This document shows, piece by piece, positions 20,001-28,600 of a DNA stretch of 52,751 nucleotides. Under the pieces are notes generated by a model. It was not told the origin of the DNA. It ran no database searches and worked only from the letters and a program-made list of their open reading frames with translations. Source of the DNA: a virus; the IMG/VR virus record IMGVR_UViG_3300025892_000028, positions 1 through 52,751 of that record; one strand, 5' to 3'. Positions within the stretch are counted from its first letter, which is position 1. Each line of letters starts with the position of its first letter. The position numbers and the translations under genes were made by a program.

Positions 20001-21002
20001 TATATTCGCGGTAAGAATGCTGTTGCTAATGCTGTAATAGATCCTAGTGCTACTATGGTTTCGGGTGGTAATCCAGTTGGCATTGATGGAACTGTGGGTG
20101 TTGAATTTACTATGGGAATTCCTACAGTATTTGCTCCAGGACCAATCACTAGCATCAACATAACAAATCCTGGTCTTGAGTATGATGTAGCTCCTATCGT
20201 TTTATTCAAAACAGAATGTGATAATCCAGGAACTGGTGCAGAAGCTATCGCTCAAATTACTAATGGTAAAGTAACTAATGTCATTATCACAAATGGTGGT
20301 TCTGGATATACAGCAGCACCTGAATTGATTTTTGCTAAAAAGTATGAGATCATTAGACCTCATACACCATTGTTTATGAGAAATAACACAATCGTTGATA
20401 TTTCTTTGGCAAATGCATTGTTACCTGGATTTAATGTCGCAAATGAATCTGAACTAGAAGATATCATTCCTTTAGTTTCAACTCAACTTACTACTTCACG
20501 CACTAATGTACTTGAAGTTGAAAATAAAACTAACCGAGATACATCACGTCCTGGACTTTCTTATGTTCTTGAGACATTTGATAATAACAAATTCTCGTAT
20601 GAACCTCAAGAACTTAATGATCCATTGGCATCTTACCTTGGTACTGGTGTTACTATTGAAATGATTAATAGATATGCTCCTGCTCTTACAGTTGGTGACT
20701 TTACTACTCACAGAGGGGCTACACAAGGAGCGACTGAACCAAATATTATTAACATTGGACCAGAAGCATATGTGGCATATGGTCTTACATTAAATGGTAA
20801 TATCAATGATACTGTCACTACAATTACAGTTACTGGCGATGTTTCCAACTTCCCTCCAGCGGGATATTTGGAGTTTGGGGATGAGATCGTTCAATATACT
20901 TCAATTTCAGGACAAGATTTTATTGTTGTCCGAGGAGTAAATGGAACTACAGCAACATCACATACAGATACAGATTATTTGAGACTCGCTTGGCGAGGGT
21001 GA
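11031..21002 (+). CDS. 7: Giant baseplate wedge protein gp7 with long modular extension
   Basis: 3323 residues, about three times T4 gp7. The gp7 link is seen at residues 190-222: DFYNYKGTDISIEFLF and ALFDEEI match the DFYSTKG, FLF and LYNEEV segments of T4 gp7, and position between gp6 and gp8 agrees. Beyond that are modules: G(S/N)GYT-type beta repeats near 593, 635, 674, 1373, 1416, 1457, 3044 and 3087; a YHYH-type segment (GWAYDGNPIYGPYGY, 790-804); a cupredoxin-like segment lacking copper ligands (about 1219-1340); three KCKRD repeats at 2037, 2164 and 2616; three FTC-(D/E/G) repeats at 2291, 2375 and 2434; two IDG-Q-YT modules near 2788 and 2867. The N-terminal part is probably wedge-bound and the rest projects. 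No frameshift is seen across almost 10 kb. Confidence 0.88.
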   Translation: MNFNKLTISDLVDQQLPEFVVNEFPTFVKFFEEYYKSLELSGGLLDITNNFLDYKNIDNLRKYNLVTTYKLQQLISDTDESIVLDSLDGLPSENGLISIGNEIILYETVNLSSRTLLNCKRGYTATTKFDGTATTVESTVAASHRPDDTVTNLSNLVLFLILRNYEHQYLAGFPFENISSSIDKDTLLRNIKDFYNYKGTDISIEFLFRALFDEEITVKYPKDYVIKASYSDFTVDDIIKVEAIEGDPYDLIGNELKQTDASGVLTSSAVIDEILINNISNYASANKNVYECRLNVLNQQFFQIPRESILRGVLSSTDSVITVDSTIGFPQLNGIIQIDDEVITYRYKTFNQFIDCGRGVFNTVAVNHADLSDVRTTEFLFGYSDGIELESNKVSMRLLGVSSSVTVDDGGAYFEEAEKVDLSPDGDIDSRPQFTTWIKNEVGTLSSSSDVQINNNVETITTEISNIYKDDNYVYLVSSGLPVHPIGSFIGTGFRVNNQNLLKLIPLSTEKNTQTQFTGNKAVGLFINGVEAFSSQDYEDISFGNIESVEIIQKGFGFENDIQPVFRVANSTGTGATFNANIIDGKVFSVSVVDGGNGYTQNQPLEVTYGFDATATIADDTHIINGSIRTITVTNPGQDYVTTPNVEIIDSTGKGTGAYAIAEITNNQLTGIVVLNGGVDYSDKDTITVRIVSKGTGVVANAVVKKWSFDRVFKTKNSIDINGNWAPAQTIKSDTGNGYLYPSRNIAYNLQYAYPSNPKILRHSLSDNVQGVNANYDEKTSGFVHSPILGWAYDGNPIYGPYGYLTPTVPANGISRQTSSYVLKTTAEATRPNVVKYPLGSFVNDYEFIQGSGSLDVNNGRFCITPEYPDGRYCYFITVDSFGAGVYPYILGKTYHSVPAENNFNIEFNQQNEDNLPKDARRIRSSSTPSKGFDAILSVSNVERGTIDKFVVNESENVFKVLDSLYIDNNDTEGSRAFGRVESVKGENVTTVSYQVASGSTIPSTNGIPDAPWPSEISAPQYTDTKYDITVETSTPHLLSDDDIVTLALDRQAVSVTKTFKVRVSNYQTVHYTPPVVESFLVVDVAFNQTTINVDNSDDYRENDYLKVNDEILKIVSIDYNSDQITVERTQFGSPLRLHAATNKVELYIPDDQPDYRLTEGSAITSSGVSGTIYNIDKENSFIEVRVGSGTLTNSSVLTDTSSPTGRTINVSSVTNTEIYWEFDPTGTGNHYVRDLSFRLIRGTQYIFDTSDGSIFGNSLIFSEDSANINTVTGVTSVGTPGTSGSSVTITKDALLNFDVSRIYYYEQNGQILNNKTFFPVLTFPDGVKTIKVVNDNSFKFTIPIQPEETTYTNLVSYTTTSGTSIGAINTVAVVDGGEGYKKLPNISGIIHTELDAAKLSYSITGGSFDDTFSVLNPGNRYSSNTKIIVNTLTGSGAVLTPTIVGGKILSVKVTVAGKGYDENDTISIIDTGAKIFPISDSIGRIKTIRFNNSGSQFNPDRTFSKSLVFKQKVIITGITGGVYKLSENVTSSGGLSAKIEKIREIGVDIYLLDLKINSGTPKVGDTLTGSVLQVTSTIYSVTNPDIIGNISGFISKVGFFDSDLGKISASSQKITDSYYYQDFSYVIRSTKSLSDYKKYVDETTHPLGFKLFGEVSVENDVDFDDTVTGNPFSIGLADDHSANEVIITLPNVNVESDIVFKKYEISRLNTANLKAYRGIGAARLNFLDNQIEAVQMADLSADLDASTQTYTLTTQDGNFPLDTFNTSILLSLNDVFQEPFQTSTVSGISYSGGIATITTATDHNLATTSVGQTYPNQKYIHISGVTNTGNLNFNDQFEVYDVPSTTSIRVLFDNPNGYLTNNDPAVCADVQSTIESLVGILTYYLNNPSDALPTNNTGIWLDEDQSTVVSANRHRDGADLIDLNRFEIIDRANAEISLEYPDFYYPNDTQTTGYSRQKDAYRLIQQNRKELIDRGAAEIAVQYPDFVYPLDPATASDYRFKDAYRLIQQNRTEIIDNAWTTMQGGSNPADAAVETKCKRDIGLFIDYTSLDLVNGGNEYARKFALQYFDGAGNPLTNGLLGEELASVDGFTAAKDNMILAFTNQLTITDTTITADPAGAPLCANVTSAITVLAGIVNDAITAGSTAGLPTETIGADTTGEAKCKRDLGLFIDAVSLDVHTGGNVYAIKFLKKYFNAQGTSFISNGLSGEILESNTAFNKVRDLMKQAIVNQLLVKDLTITAGNASYWGNAVGTPTNVTYDANTGVSVITIANHGLSNGEDVKIRDNGLTFTCEMDGNVKEKSYPRLLDGNSNTAMSVSNVTTDTFEINVGTSPIVNFNVSDATYTPSTGDVEINIGTHSLRAGTSIKLADEALTFTCDFDNNQTQHSYPKTAILSETVTDASYDPVLGVLTVTVKNHGWENGDLIKFDDDSLVFTCGMDGNATNHPYPRSTDPFSGKWIPIYAVTGNTFRVAVGVSTNTSTHTFVSAVEDGLKKKKDKTYDTAVNIVTVTADTITINVGSSTDTSAHTFISAVPNAVISGADYQHTFIRAVTDAIVRPVVNSPVSNNSNGACADIKSNINDLVEIVTLYLTQGSLTFPNALPAQSIRVPSAGEAKCKRDLSLIVDAVIGDMRTGGNSNIRSSTEKYLDGAALLSNGLAGEINESITAFNKARDLMKLAIANQLYIQDLTILPDFLTTSGTIEASSLTNSIFTEGQFEYSNAILKLYETVAEGTVFHSTFFKFVSAGDDNRYSYKVKNILFDGVSKNYPLYKINGTNVTTEADENLLVFIDGVLQLHGESYTIDRSVNPNVIKFTDVIEKDRHFFSYTFSKYKVLNNFADKFNSSAKSFEFAFGEDNILPPDDHQMLVMLDGIPQVEGSSYTIVDNVITFTEAPTTGKRCFVLYFYGKVFDKTISIWNGEVFENLEYIGQNSPEGCQYLSKVANTGDIIKSGDKIRIDGESVKEIIRVEERALKNTDNLVYTALVYTDNSYIRGKNAVANAVIDPSATMVSGGNPVGIDGTVGVEFTMGIPTVFAPGPITSINITNPGLEYDVAPIVLFKTECDNPGTGAEAIAQITNGKVTNVIITNGGSGYTAAPELIFAKKYEIIRPHTPLFMRNNTIVDISLANALLPGFNVANESELEDIIPLVSTQLTTSRTNVLEVENKTNRDTSRPGLSYVLETFDNNKFSYEPQELNDPLASYLGTGVTIEMINRYAPALTVGDFTTHRGATQGATEPNIINIGPEAYVAYGLTLNGNINDTVTTITVTGDVSNFPPAGYLEFGDEIVQYTSISGQDFIVVRGVNGTTATSHTDTDYLRLAWRG

Positions 21003-21006
21003 TAAA

Positions 21007-21014
21007 TATAAATA
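21007..21014 (+). promoter_or_regulatory. T4-type late promoter before gp8
   Basis: TATAAATA starting five bases after the gp7 stop and 36 bases before the gp8 ATG. It lies within the run GATAAATATAAATAAC, so a second overlapping partial copy is present. Confidence 0.8.
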
Positions 21015-21050
21015 ACACAAGGAAAACCGTAAACATTAACATTTATAGAA

Positions 21051-22622
21051 ATGCCAGCACTTATTTCTGAACAATTTAGAATTCATAATGCCCAACAGTT
21101 TGAAGAAGCATTTTCCGAGGCAGCACCCACGAACATGTATTTCTTCATGGGTAGACCCCAAGACTGGGATACCGCTGCTGTAGCTGGTGCGACTTCATAT
21201 GTCGGTCAAGCTTCAGGTAGTCAGCACAGTGGATCTTATCTCGCAGCTCCTGATGAGAACAATCCACCAACACCCATCGATAGTTTCAATTACGAAAAAG
21301 AAATTTTTGATGATATGATTTCTCTTAAGAGAATTCAATCGTCAGATGTTAGATTAGTTGTCAATAGATACAACTGGACTTCAGGAACGACATATTCAAT
21401 GTATCGTTCTAACTACAGCGCAGACTTCAAGGCAAACTCTGCCGGAGAAAATGCACCACATATTTACTCAGCAAAATATTATGTTGTAAGTGACTATAAG
21501 GTTTACAAGTGTATCTACAATGGATCATCACCTGCTAACCCTAATGGTATTGCTTCTACTGTTGCCCCTAGTGGAACTGGAACTACTATCTTCACAACTG
21601 CTGATACTTACAAGTGGAAATTTCTCTACAGCATCGGAACTGATGATGTAATTAAATTCTTCACAACTTCCTATGCCCCCGTCCCCGCTAACTGGGGCGT
21701 CGGAGCCGCTGGAGACCCCGCTAATGGTGTTGATGTTAAAGCAGCTGCTGTAGACGGTGCTATCGACACTGTAGTGATTAATACTGGTGGCACAGGATAT
21801 ACTGATAATGCTTTGACCGGATATACTAACGTCCCCATCCGTGGAGACTGGGCGCAAAACGGAGGTGTTCAAGCACTTGCGACAGTCAAAGTTAGTAGCG
21901 GTGCTGTTAGTGAAGTAACAATCACTACTCCCGGATCTGGTTATACTTATGGTTACATTAATGTAAACTCAACTGAAATCTCTGGTATCGGTGCTCCTGG
22001 AGTAACAGCAGTCCTGGAAGTTATCATTCCTCCTGCTGGTGGTCATGGATATAACATTTATAAAGAACTTGGCACTAAGCGTGTCATGGTGAACTCTAGA
22101 GTTCAATATGATGAGAACCTTGAGTTCCCTGTTGATACTGATTTCAGAAGAATTGGTGTCCTTCGCAATCCTGAAGAATCTGGCGGCGGTGTTGCTGCTG
22201 GTTCTACCTATAATGGTTTGACTGCTATCAAGTTCCCTTCTGCAACAGTTGCTTCATTCAATGTTGATGAGACTGTTACACAAACTACAACTGGTGCCTC
22301 AGGTAAAGTTGTTTCTTGGGATTCTAGCACTAAAATCCTTAAAATTTATCAGAGCAGCTATGAGCACATTGCTACTGGCAATCAGGGTGGAGATTTAACT
22401 CCTTTCTCTGGTTCAAATGCAATCACTGGAGCACTTTCTTCATCTGTTGAAACTCCAGATACTACTTATAGTTTGACTACTTCAAATCTGACTTTTGCTA
22501 ATGGTTATTCACCATCAGAAATTAAAAGATATACTGGTGACATCATTTATGTTGAGAACAGAAGAACTGTTTCTCGTTCCATTGATCAAATTGAAGATGT
22601 CAAATTGGTCGTAGAATTCTAA
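21051..22622 (+). CDS. 8: Baseplate wedge protein gp8
   Basis: 523 residues against 334 in T4. Homology to T4 gp8 is visible at both ends: MYFFMGRPQDW near residue 24 corresponds to FITFGRSEPW, YKWKFLYSI near 190 to YVWEYLFEI, and the C-terminal RYTGDIIYVENRR with DQIEDVKLVVEF to RHSGEMIYMENRP with DQTEEINILFTF. The extra length includes two GxGYT beta modules near 243 and 292, of the type also found in gp7. gp8 forms a dimer in each wedge and contacts gp7 and gp10 in T4. It has its own late promoter. Confidence 0.95.
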   Translation: MPALISEQFRIHNAQQFEEAFSEAAPTNMYFFMGRPQDWDTAAVAGATSYVGQASGSQHSGSYLAAPDENNPPTPIDSFNYEKEIFDDMISLKRIQSSDVRLVVNRYNWTSGTTYSMYRSNYSADFKANSAGENAPHIYSAKYYVVSDYKVYKCIYNGSSPANPNGIASTVAPSGTGTTIFTTADTYKWKFLYSIGTDDVIKFFTTSYAPVPANWGVGAAGDPANGVDVKAAAVDGAIDTVVINTGGTGYTDNALTGYTNVPIRGDWAQNGGVQALATVKVSSGAVSEVTITTPGSGYTYGYINVNSTEISGIGAPGVTAVLEVIIPPAGGHGYNIYKELGTKRVMVNSRVQYDENLEFPVDTDFRRIGVLRNPEESGGGVAAGSTYNGLTAIKFPSATVASFNVDETVTQTTTGASGKVVSWDSSTKILKIYQSSYEHIATGNQGGDLTPFSGSNAITGALSSSVETPDTTYSLTTSNLTFANGYSPSEIKRYTGDIIYVENRRTVSRSIDQIEDVKLVVEF

Positions 22623-22664
22623 TATATACCATATAAGATCAAAACAACATTCTAGTCTAGTAAT

Positions 22665-25600
22665 ATGCCCCAGAGTACTAATCTAAACAAAGCTCCATAC
22701 TTTGATGATTTTGATCCGAATAGTAACTTTTATAGAGTTCTTTTCAGACCTGGATACTCAATTCAATCTAGGGAGTTAACAACTCTACAATCTATTCTAC
22801 AAAGTCAAGTTGAGAGCCTTGCTAAAGCAAACTTTAGGCAGGGATCTGTTGTTGTTCCTGGGGAAGTTATTGTAGATAAACAGTATAGTTATGTGAAGGT
22901 AAGTTCCTTCACAAATAATTTACAAATTACCGATTATATCGGTAAGAAAATGACGGGTAATATCTCTGGTGTAGTTGCTACGGTATTAAATGCCACTGCT
23001 TCTACCTCTACAGATTCACCTACTTTATTTGTTAAATACGAAACTGGTGGTAATACTAATACAGCACTTACATTTAGTGAAGGTGAAACAATTACAGCAA
23101 ACACTCCAGGATCTCCAACCGCAATTGTTGGTATTACTGGAAATGTGAAACCTACTGAAAGTAGTGCCATGGGATATGGTTCTGCTGTTTCGGTTAGAGA
23201 AGGTATCTATTTCATCAATGGATCTTTGGTGAAAAATGAAAACGCAACTTTACTTCTAGATAAGTATGGTAATAGTCCTACTTATAAAGTAGGTTTTATT
23301 GTATCAGAGCAACTTATTACGCCAGAGGAAGATTTCTCTCTGCTTGATAATGCTCAGGGTTATTCTAACTATGCTGCTCCTGGAGCTCACAGACTTAAGT
23401 TATCTGTAACGTTAGTAACAAGACCTATTAACTTAGAAGCACAAAAAGATTTTGTAGAGTTACTTCAAGTAAGAAATGGAAATGTTGATGCTACTGTAGA
23501 TCTCGTTTCCCCTAATAGTCTTATTGAAGATATTCTTGCTAGAAGAACATTTGATGAGTCTGGTGATTATGTCGTCAAAGAGTTTCTATTAAACTTTAAG
23601 GAAAGTTTAGCAACTGCAGATAATAATGGTGTATACTCTGCAACTCAAGGTGGATCTGAAGATAAATTTGTAGCAGTCATTGAACCCGGAAAGGCATATA
23701 TAAAGGGTTATGAAATTGAAACTACATCAGTAAGATATGTTGAGATTGATAAAGCAAGAACAACTGAAACACAAGAAAATAATTCATTAAGTCCCGGTGA
23801 AGGATCCAACTTCACAGTAACTAATCTTTTATCATTCCCTGATGTTGAAAGTAAGTCCCAGTCATTAACTGGTACTGGATTACTTAGCACCAACGCATAT
23901 CAGGAACTGAAATTGTATGATAAGTACAATGATATTGTATTCGGTCAGTCTACTGCTAATCTAGATGGCACTGCACCAGAAGCAGAAAATTTCTGGATGG
24001 TTACAATCGAGACTTTATCTGCTACAGATCAAGTTGCATTAAATACTAACTATAGCAATGGCGCTCTTTCAGGTCAAGTCAGATATTATCAATTAAATGC
24101 ATCTTTAACCGAAGCAGTTGCTATTCTTACGAAAGCATCGTCAGTTGGATTTGATATTGGTGATAATATCACCATGGGTGCTGTTTCAGGAACATTGAAA
24201 ACAGCAGAAAGACTTACGACACCTTATATTGGTGTTGGTAAGACTAAATCAGTTAAATTTCTTACAGGAACTTCAGCAGCAGGAGTCTATAATAAAACAT
24301 CACTTTACAAACTTGGTTTGTTTGGTGTAGAATATTTTACTAAAATTTTATGTCGTAATCCACTGAATTTCTCAGTGGGTAAATTTATTACCGGACAGTC
24401 AAGTGGTGCCAGAGGTATTGTAGAGCAATTACTCACTGATACAAATGAATTAATTCTATCCAGAGTTTCCGGTAATTTTACTGATGCAGAAACTTTACTT
24501 TCAGAACAGGATGGAACTACAACACCATATAATTTTGTAGAACCAAAAGGTTCTTTAGCGTCACTTAAAGTAGCATCTTTTGGTGCAACATATGCAGCAA
24601 ATACAGACATCACTGCAATCAATGTTAATGGTGTAAATAAACTTACTGAAATTGGTGCTTCAAATATTACTATTTTAAGTAATGAAATTAGATCTATTGC
24701 GATCACAGATGCTGCGAGAGCAGCACTAGGAACATTTACAACTGCTCCCACTATAGAAATTGTTGATCCAACTGGTAGTGGATGTGTTGTTGTTGCAGAT
24801 TTAAATGATAGCACTATTGTAAATTATGATTCATCTTTTGTGAAGAGTTTCTTTAATGCTACGACAGGAAATAATTTTGCCGGTGATATTTACAGTAATG
24901 ACTTGTCTTTCTATATTGATAATGGAGCTACATTCAGTGGCACTGAAGGAGACTATTTTATTACTGCAGATAATCTTGGTTCCAGACCAGATGTAGATCT
25001 AGTAAAAGGAGATGTTATTGCTGTTGTTGATAATGCTGGTGTTACCAGAAAATACTTGACAAAATATTCAGTGCCTGATGGTAGTTCAGGTTCTGCTAAA
25101 ATCTTTATCTATGGCGCTGTTCTTTCAGCATTCGCAACTAAGAAAATTTCTAGAATTCGTTCAAAACTTTCTGGTGCTGAATCAAATACTTTATTATATC
25201 CACTGCCAAATAAGCATGTAAAAACAATGGTGTTGGACGCCAATAACACCAACATTGATTATACAGTACAACAAGAATTCTTAGGAAATCTTGATAATAG
25301 TGGTTCTATTAGTATTAGTGTGGGAACAAACGAACAGTTCCTAGGATATACATCAGAAAATTACGTGATGTCAAACCCAAATACGGGTGAATTACTTGAT
25401 CTCAGTAATAATGATCCCAGTAACCCTACAGTATCTTTGGGCAATAGTGCTCAGAGTATCACACTTGATCTTGGTGCCACATTTGCTGACATTCCATTCA
25501 AGTTAATTGCTCCTATAAGAAAGGCAGATACTTCTCCCAAGACTAAAATTCTCGTTGAAAATCAAGAATACAATGTATCTACAGGATTTTCAGATCCATC

Positions 25601-28600
25601 AATTCCCATTCAATATGCTGATGGATTGAAATTAAAAGCAATTTATATGTCTGCTACTGCTGCAGATGCTACTAATAACGATGTTCAAGTCACTGATCGC
25701 TTCAATTTCGATGGCGGTCAAAGAGATACGCATTATGATCTTGCTCGTATTACACTAAAACCAGGAGCAATTGCACCTACCAGTAAACTTCTTGTGGTAT
25801 TTGATTACTTCAAACATATTGGTGGTGTTAATACTGGTGATTATTTTACAGTAGACTCATACACTAATATTACTTACAGTGATATTCCATATTACAATTC
25901 AAGTGTTTATGGAAGAATTTCACTTAGAGACACAGTTGATTTTAGACCTAGAGTTTCTGACTATGATGGTCTAGACACAGCTACGGTTCTTCCTGGATAT
26001 AGTGATAAAGTAACTGTAAATGCTCTTAAGTTTACTGGAACCGGATCTTCACCATCCACACTTCCTATTTCAGGAACATCTTTTGATTCTGGATATGAAT
26101 TCTATCTGAATAGAATTGATTCTGTTTATATTAGTAAGAGTGGTGGTTTTGTTGTTTCAAAAGGAACTCCGGCACTAAACCCACAGACACCTCAAGAAAT
26201 TTCTGATGGTATTCTTTTATACCACTTAAACATCCCTGCCTATACCTACAGTCTTTCTGACATCACTTCTAAAAGTTTCGATAACCGTCGCTATACGATG
26301 CGTGATATCGGTAAACTTGAGAAGAGAGTTGAGAAACTTGAATACTATACAGTATTAAGTCTCCTGGAACAGGATACATTCAACACTCAAGTCAGAGATG
26401 AGTTTGGTAATGACAGATTTAAGAATGGTATTCTTGTAGATAACTTTGAAGGTCATGGAATTGGCAATACAGCATCAACAGATTACAAATGTGCTGTTGA
26501 CACTCAACTAGGAATTTTAAGACCTAGTTATGCTGCCTCTCAAACAAGTCTTATTGAAAAGGATTTAAATGACGCTCAAAGGACTGCTAGTGGGTATGTA
26601 AGAAAAGGTGAGCTTATTATGCTACCTTATACTGAGATAACAACAGTAGAAAATTTAGCTGCCACTAAAACTATTACAGTCAATCCAAATAAATCAGCAA
26701 AGTTTGCTGGTGTGATGACATTAGAACCCAATATCGATGAGTGGAAAGATACTTATACGGCACCTGAGTTAATTGTAAATGAGAACTCAGTTTTTGATAA
26801 TATCAAAAATAACAATTCCGAATTGTGGGGAAGTCTTTGGAATGAGTGGCAGATCTCATGGACTGGAACGCCAACATATGTTCTGAATAACTCTACTAAC
26901 TTTACTGGTTCTTCTAATCAATTTGCTTCTGTACCTGATGTTGCTATCGCTAGTAAGACTAGAACGAGATCCAGAAATGGTACATTAAATAGAGTTTCAC
27001 CTTATGGATCTGCTGCATTAGACAGAGGTCAAAGATCTTTAGCAACTCCTTACAATCCTTATATCAGAACTAAGAAAGTTCAATTTGTTGTTAGCGGTTT
27101 AGAACCAAATACTAAGTTGTATGCTTTCTTTGATGGCATCTCAGTTTCTTCATGGGTAAATCCAGATGATGTGACTAACATCACAACACCATTTACTGGC
27201 ATTGCTGGATATGCTGAAAAAGGTTTCGGTGAAGATATCGTTACTGATGATAATGGAAGCATCAGTGGTATTTTCTTAGTTCCTAATGGATATGCTCCAA
27301 CCAAAACTAAGAAGACAATTGATTTACAAACTTCTCCTGGAACATTCTACGATAACACAAGTTCTAAGAAATCATTTGTTGTTGGTAGTAAATCATTTAG
27401 ATTAACTTCAAGTGCTACAAATAGTGGTTCCAATGCAGATGTTGCTACTTTTGCAGAAACATCATATAATGTAACTGGATTACCTGAAACATTCACAACT
27501 TCTATCCAATCAACTAGAGTACCTTATATCAGCAGAAGGTCAACTTCAAATTCTGATACAGTTCAGTATGTTGGTAGTTCACTAGTTAATATCAATCAGT
27601 CTGGATTACTAGATCCTCTTGCTCAGACATTTAAAGTTTCTGCTTTTGAAGAAGGATTATTCCTTTCTAGTATTGATCTTTACTTTGGCAATAAAGCGAC
27701 TCCAACTGGAGAAGACACTAATAGACCAGTGAGTGTATACCTAACAGAAACCAATGGCGGTGTTCCTACGAGAACAGTTTTACCATTTAGTGAATGCACT
27801 ATGGATTCTGACACTAGACTTAGAATTAAAATGAGTGTTGATGTTCCTTCTGGTGTTACACTGCTTGCTGGAGAAACAATTACTGGAAAAACTTCTGGTG
27901 CCGTAGGAACAATTAAAACTAATTTAACTACCACAACAGCAAATGCTAGATATAACTTAATTCTTTCAAACCATAATGGAATCGAATTCCTTGCTGGTGA
28001 AGAATTTACTGTCAATAGATCTCCTGCTATCACTATCACTACATTTAATGTAGATGATGATTCTGGTGTAGTTGAAAAAATTAAAGTTACTAGTTTTGGT
28101 TCTCAATACGATGATTCGACTACAACAGTCAATATCACTGGCGATATCGGCGGATCATTCGGTTCTTCTGCTAGTGCGTCAGCTAAAATTTACAATGGCA
28201 AAGTTTATGAGGTTAATCTAACTAATAAAGGATCTGGTTATTACACTGCACCTACAGTAATTATTAATGGTGGTGACAGTTTAGCATCTGCTACAGCGGT
28301 ATTTAAAGTGACAAATCCAGCTGTTAAAATGGGAATTTCATCTTCAACTGATGCTTCTAATAAAACTAAGTTTAATTTTAGGTCACCTGTTTATCTGCAA
28401 AATGATGCAGTGTATGCTTTAGTCGTAACTACCTCATCTAAAGATTATACTTTATACAGTTCGGTAGTAGGTGATACGCTTTTAAATAGTGGTATCGCTG
28501 CAGCAGCTCAACCAAATGTAGGATCGCTGTATAAGTCACAGAATTCTTCAGCGTGGGTTGAAGATAAATTACAAGATCTTAAGTTTGTTGCTAACAGATG

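Noticed and set aside
24305-24814. 169-codon open frame on the minus strand
   Set aside because: Antisense to the 2526-residue gene in a codon-biased AT-rich region; its composition is a mirror of the sense protein and it has no start signal or homologue pattern.
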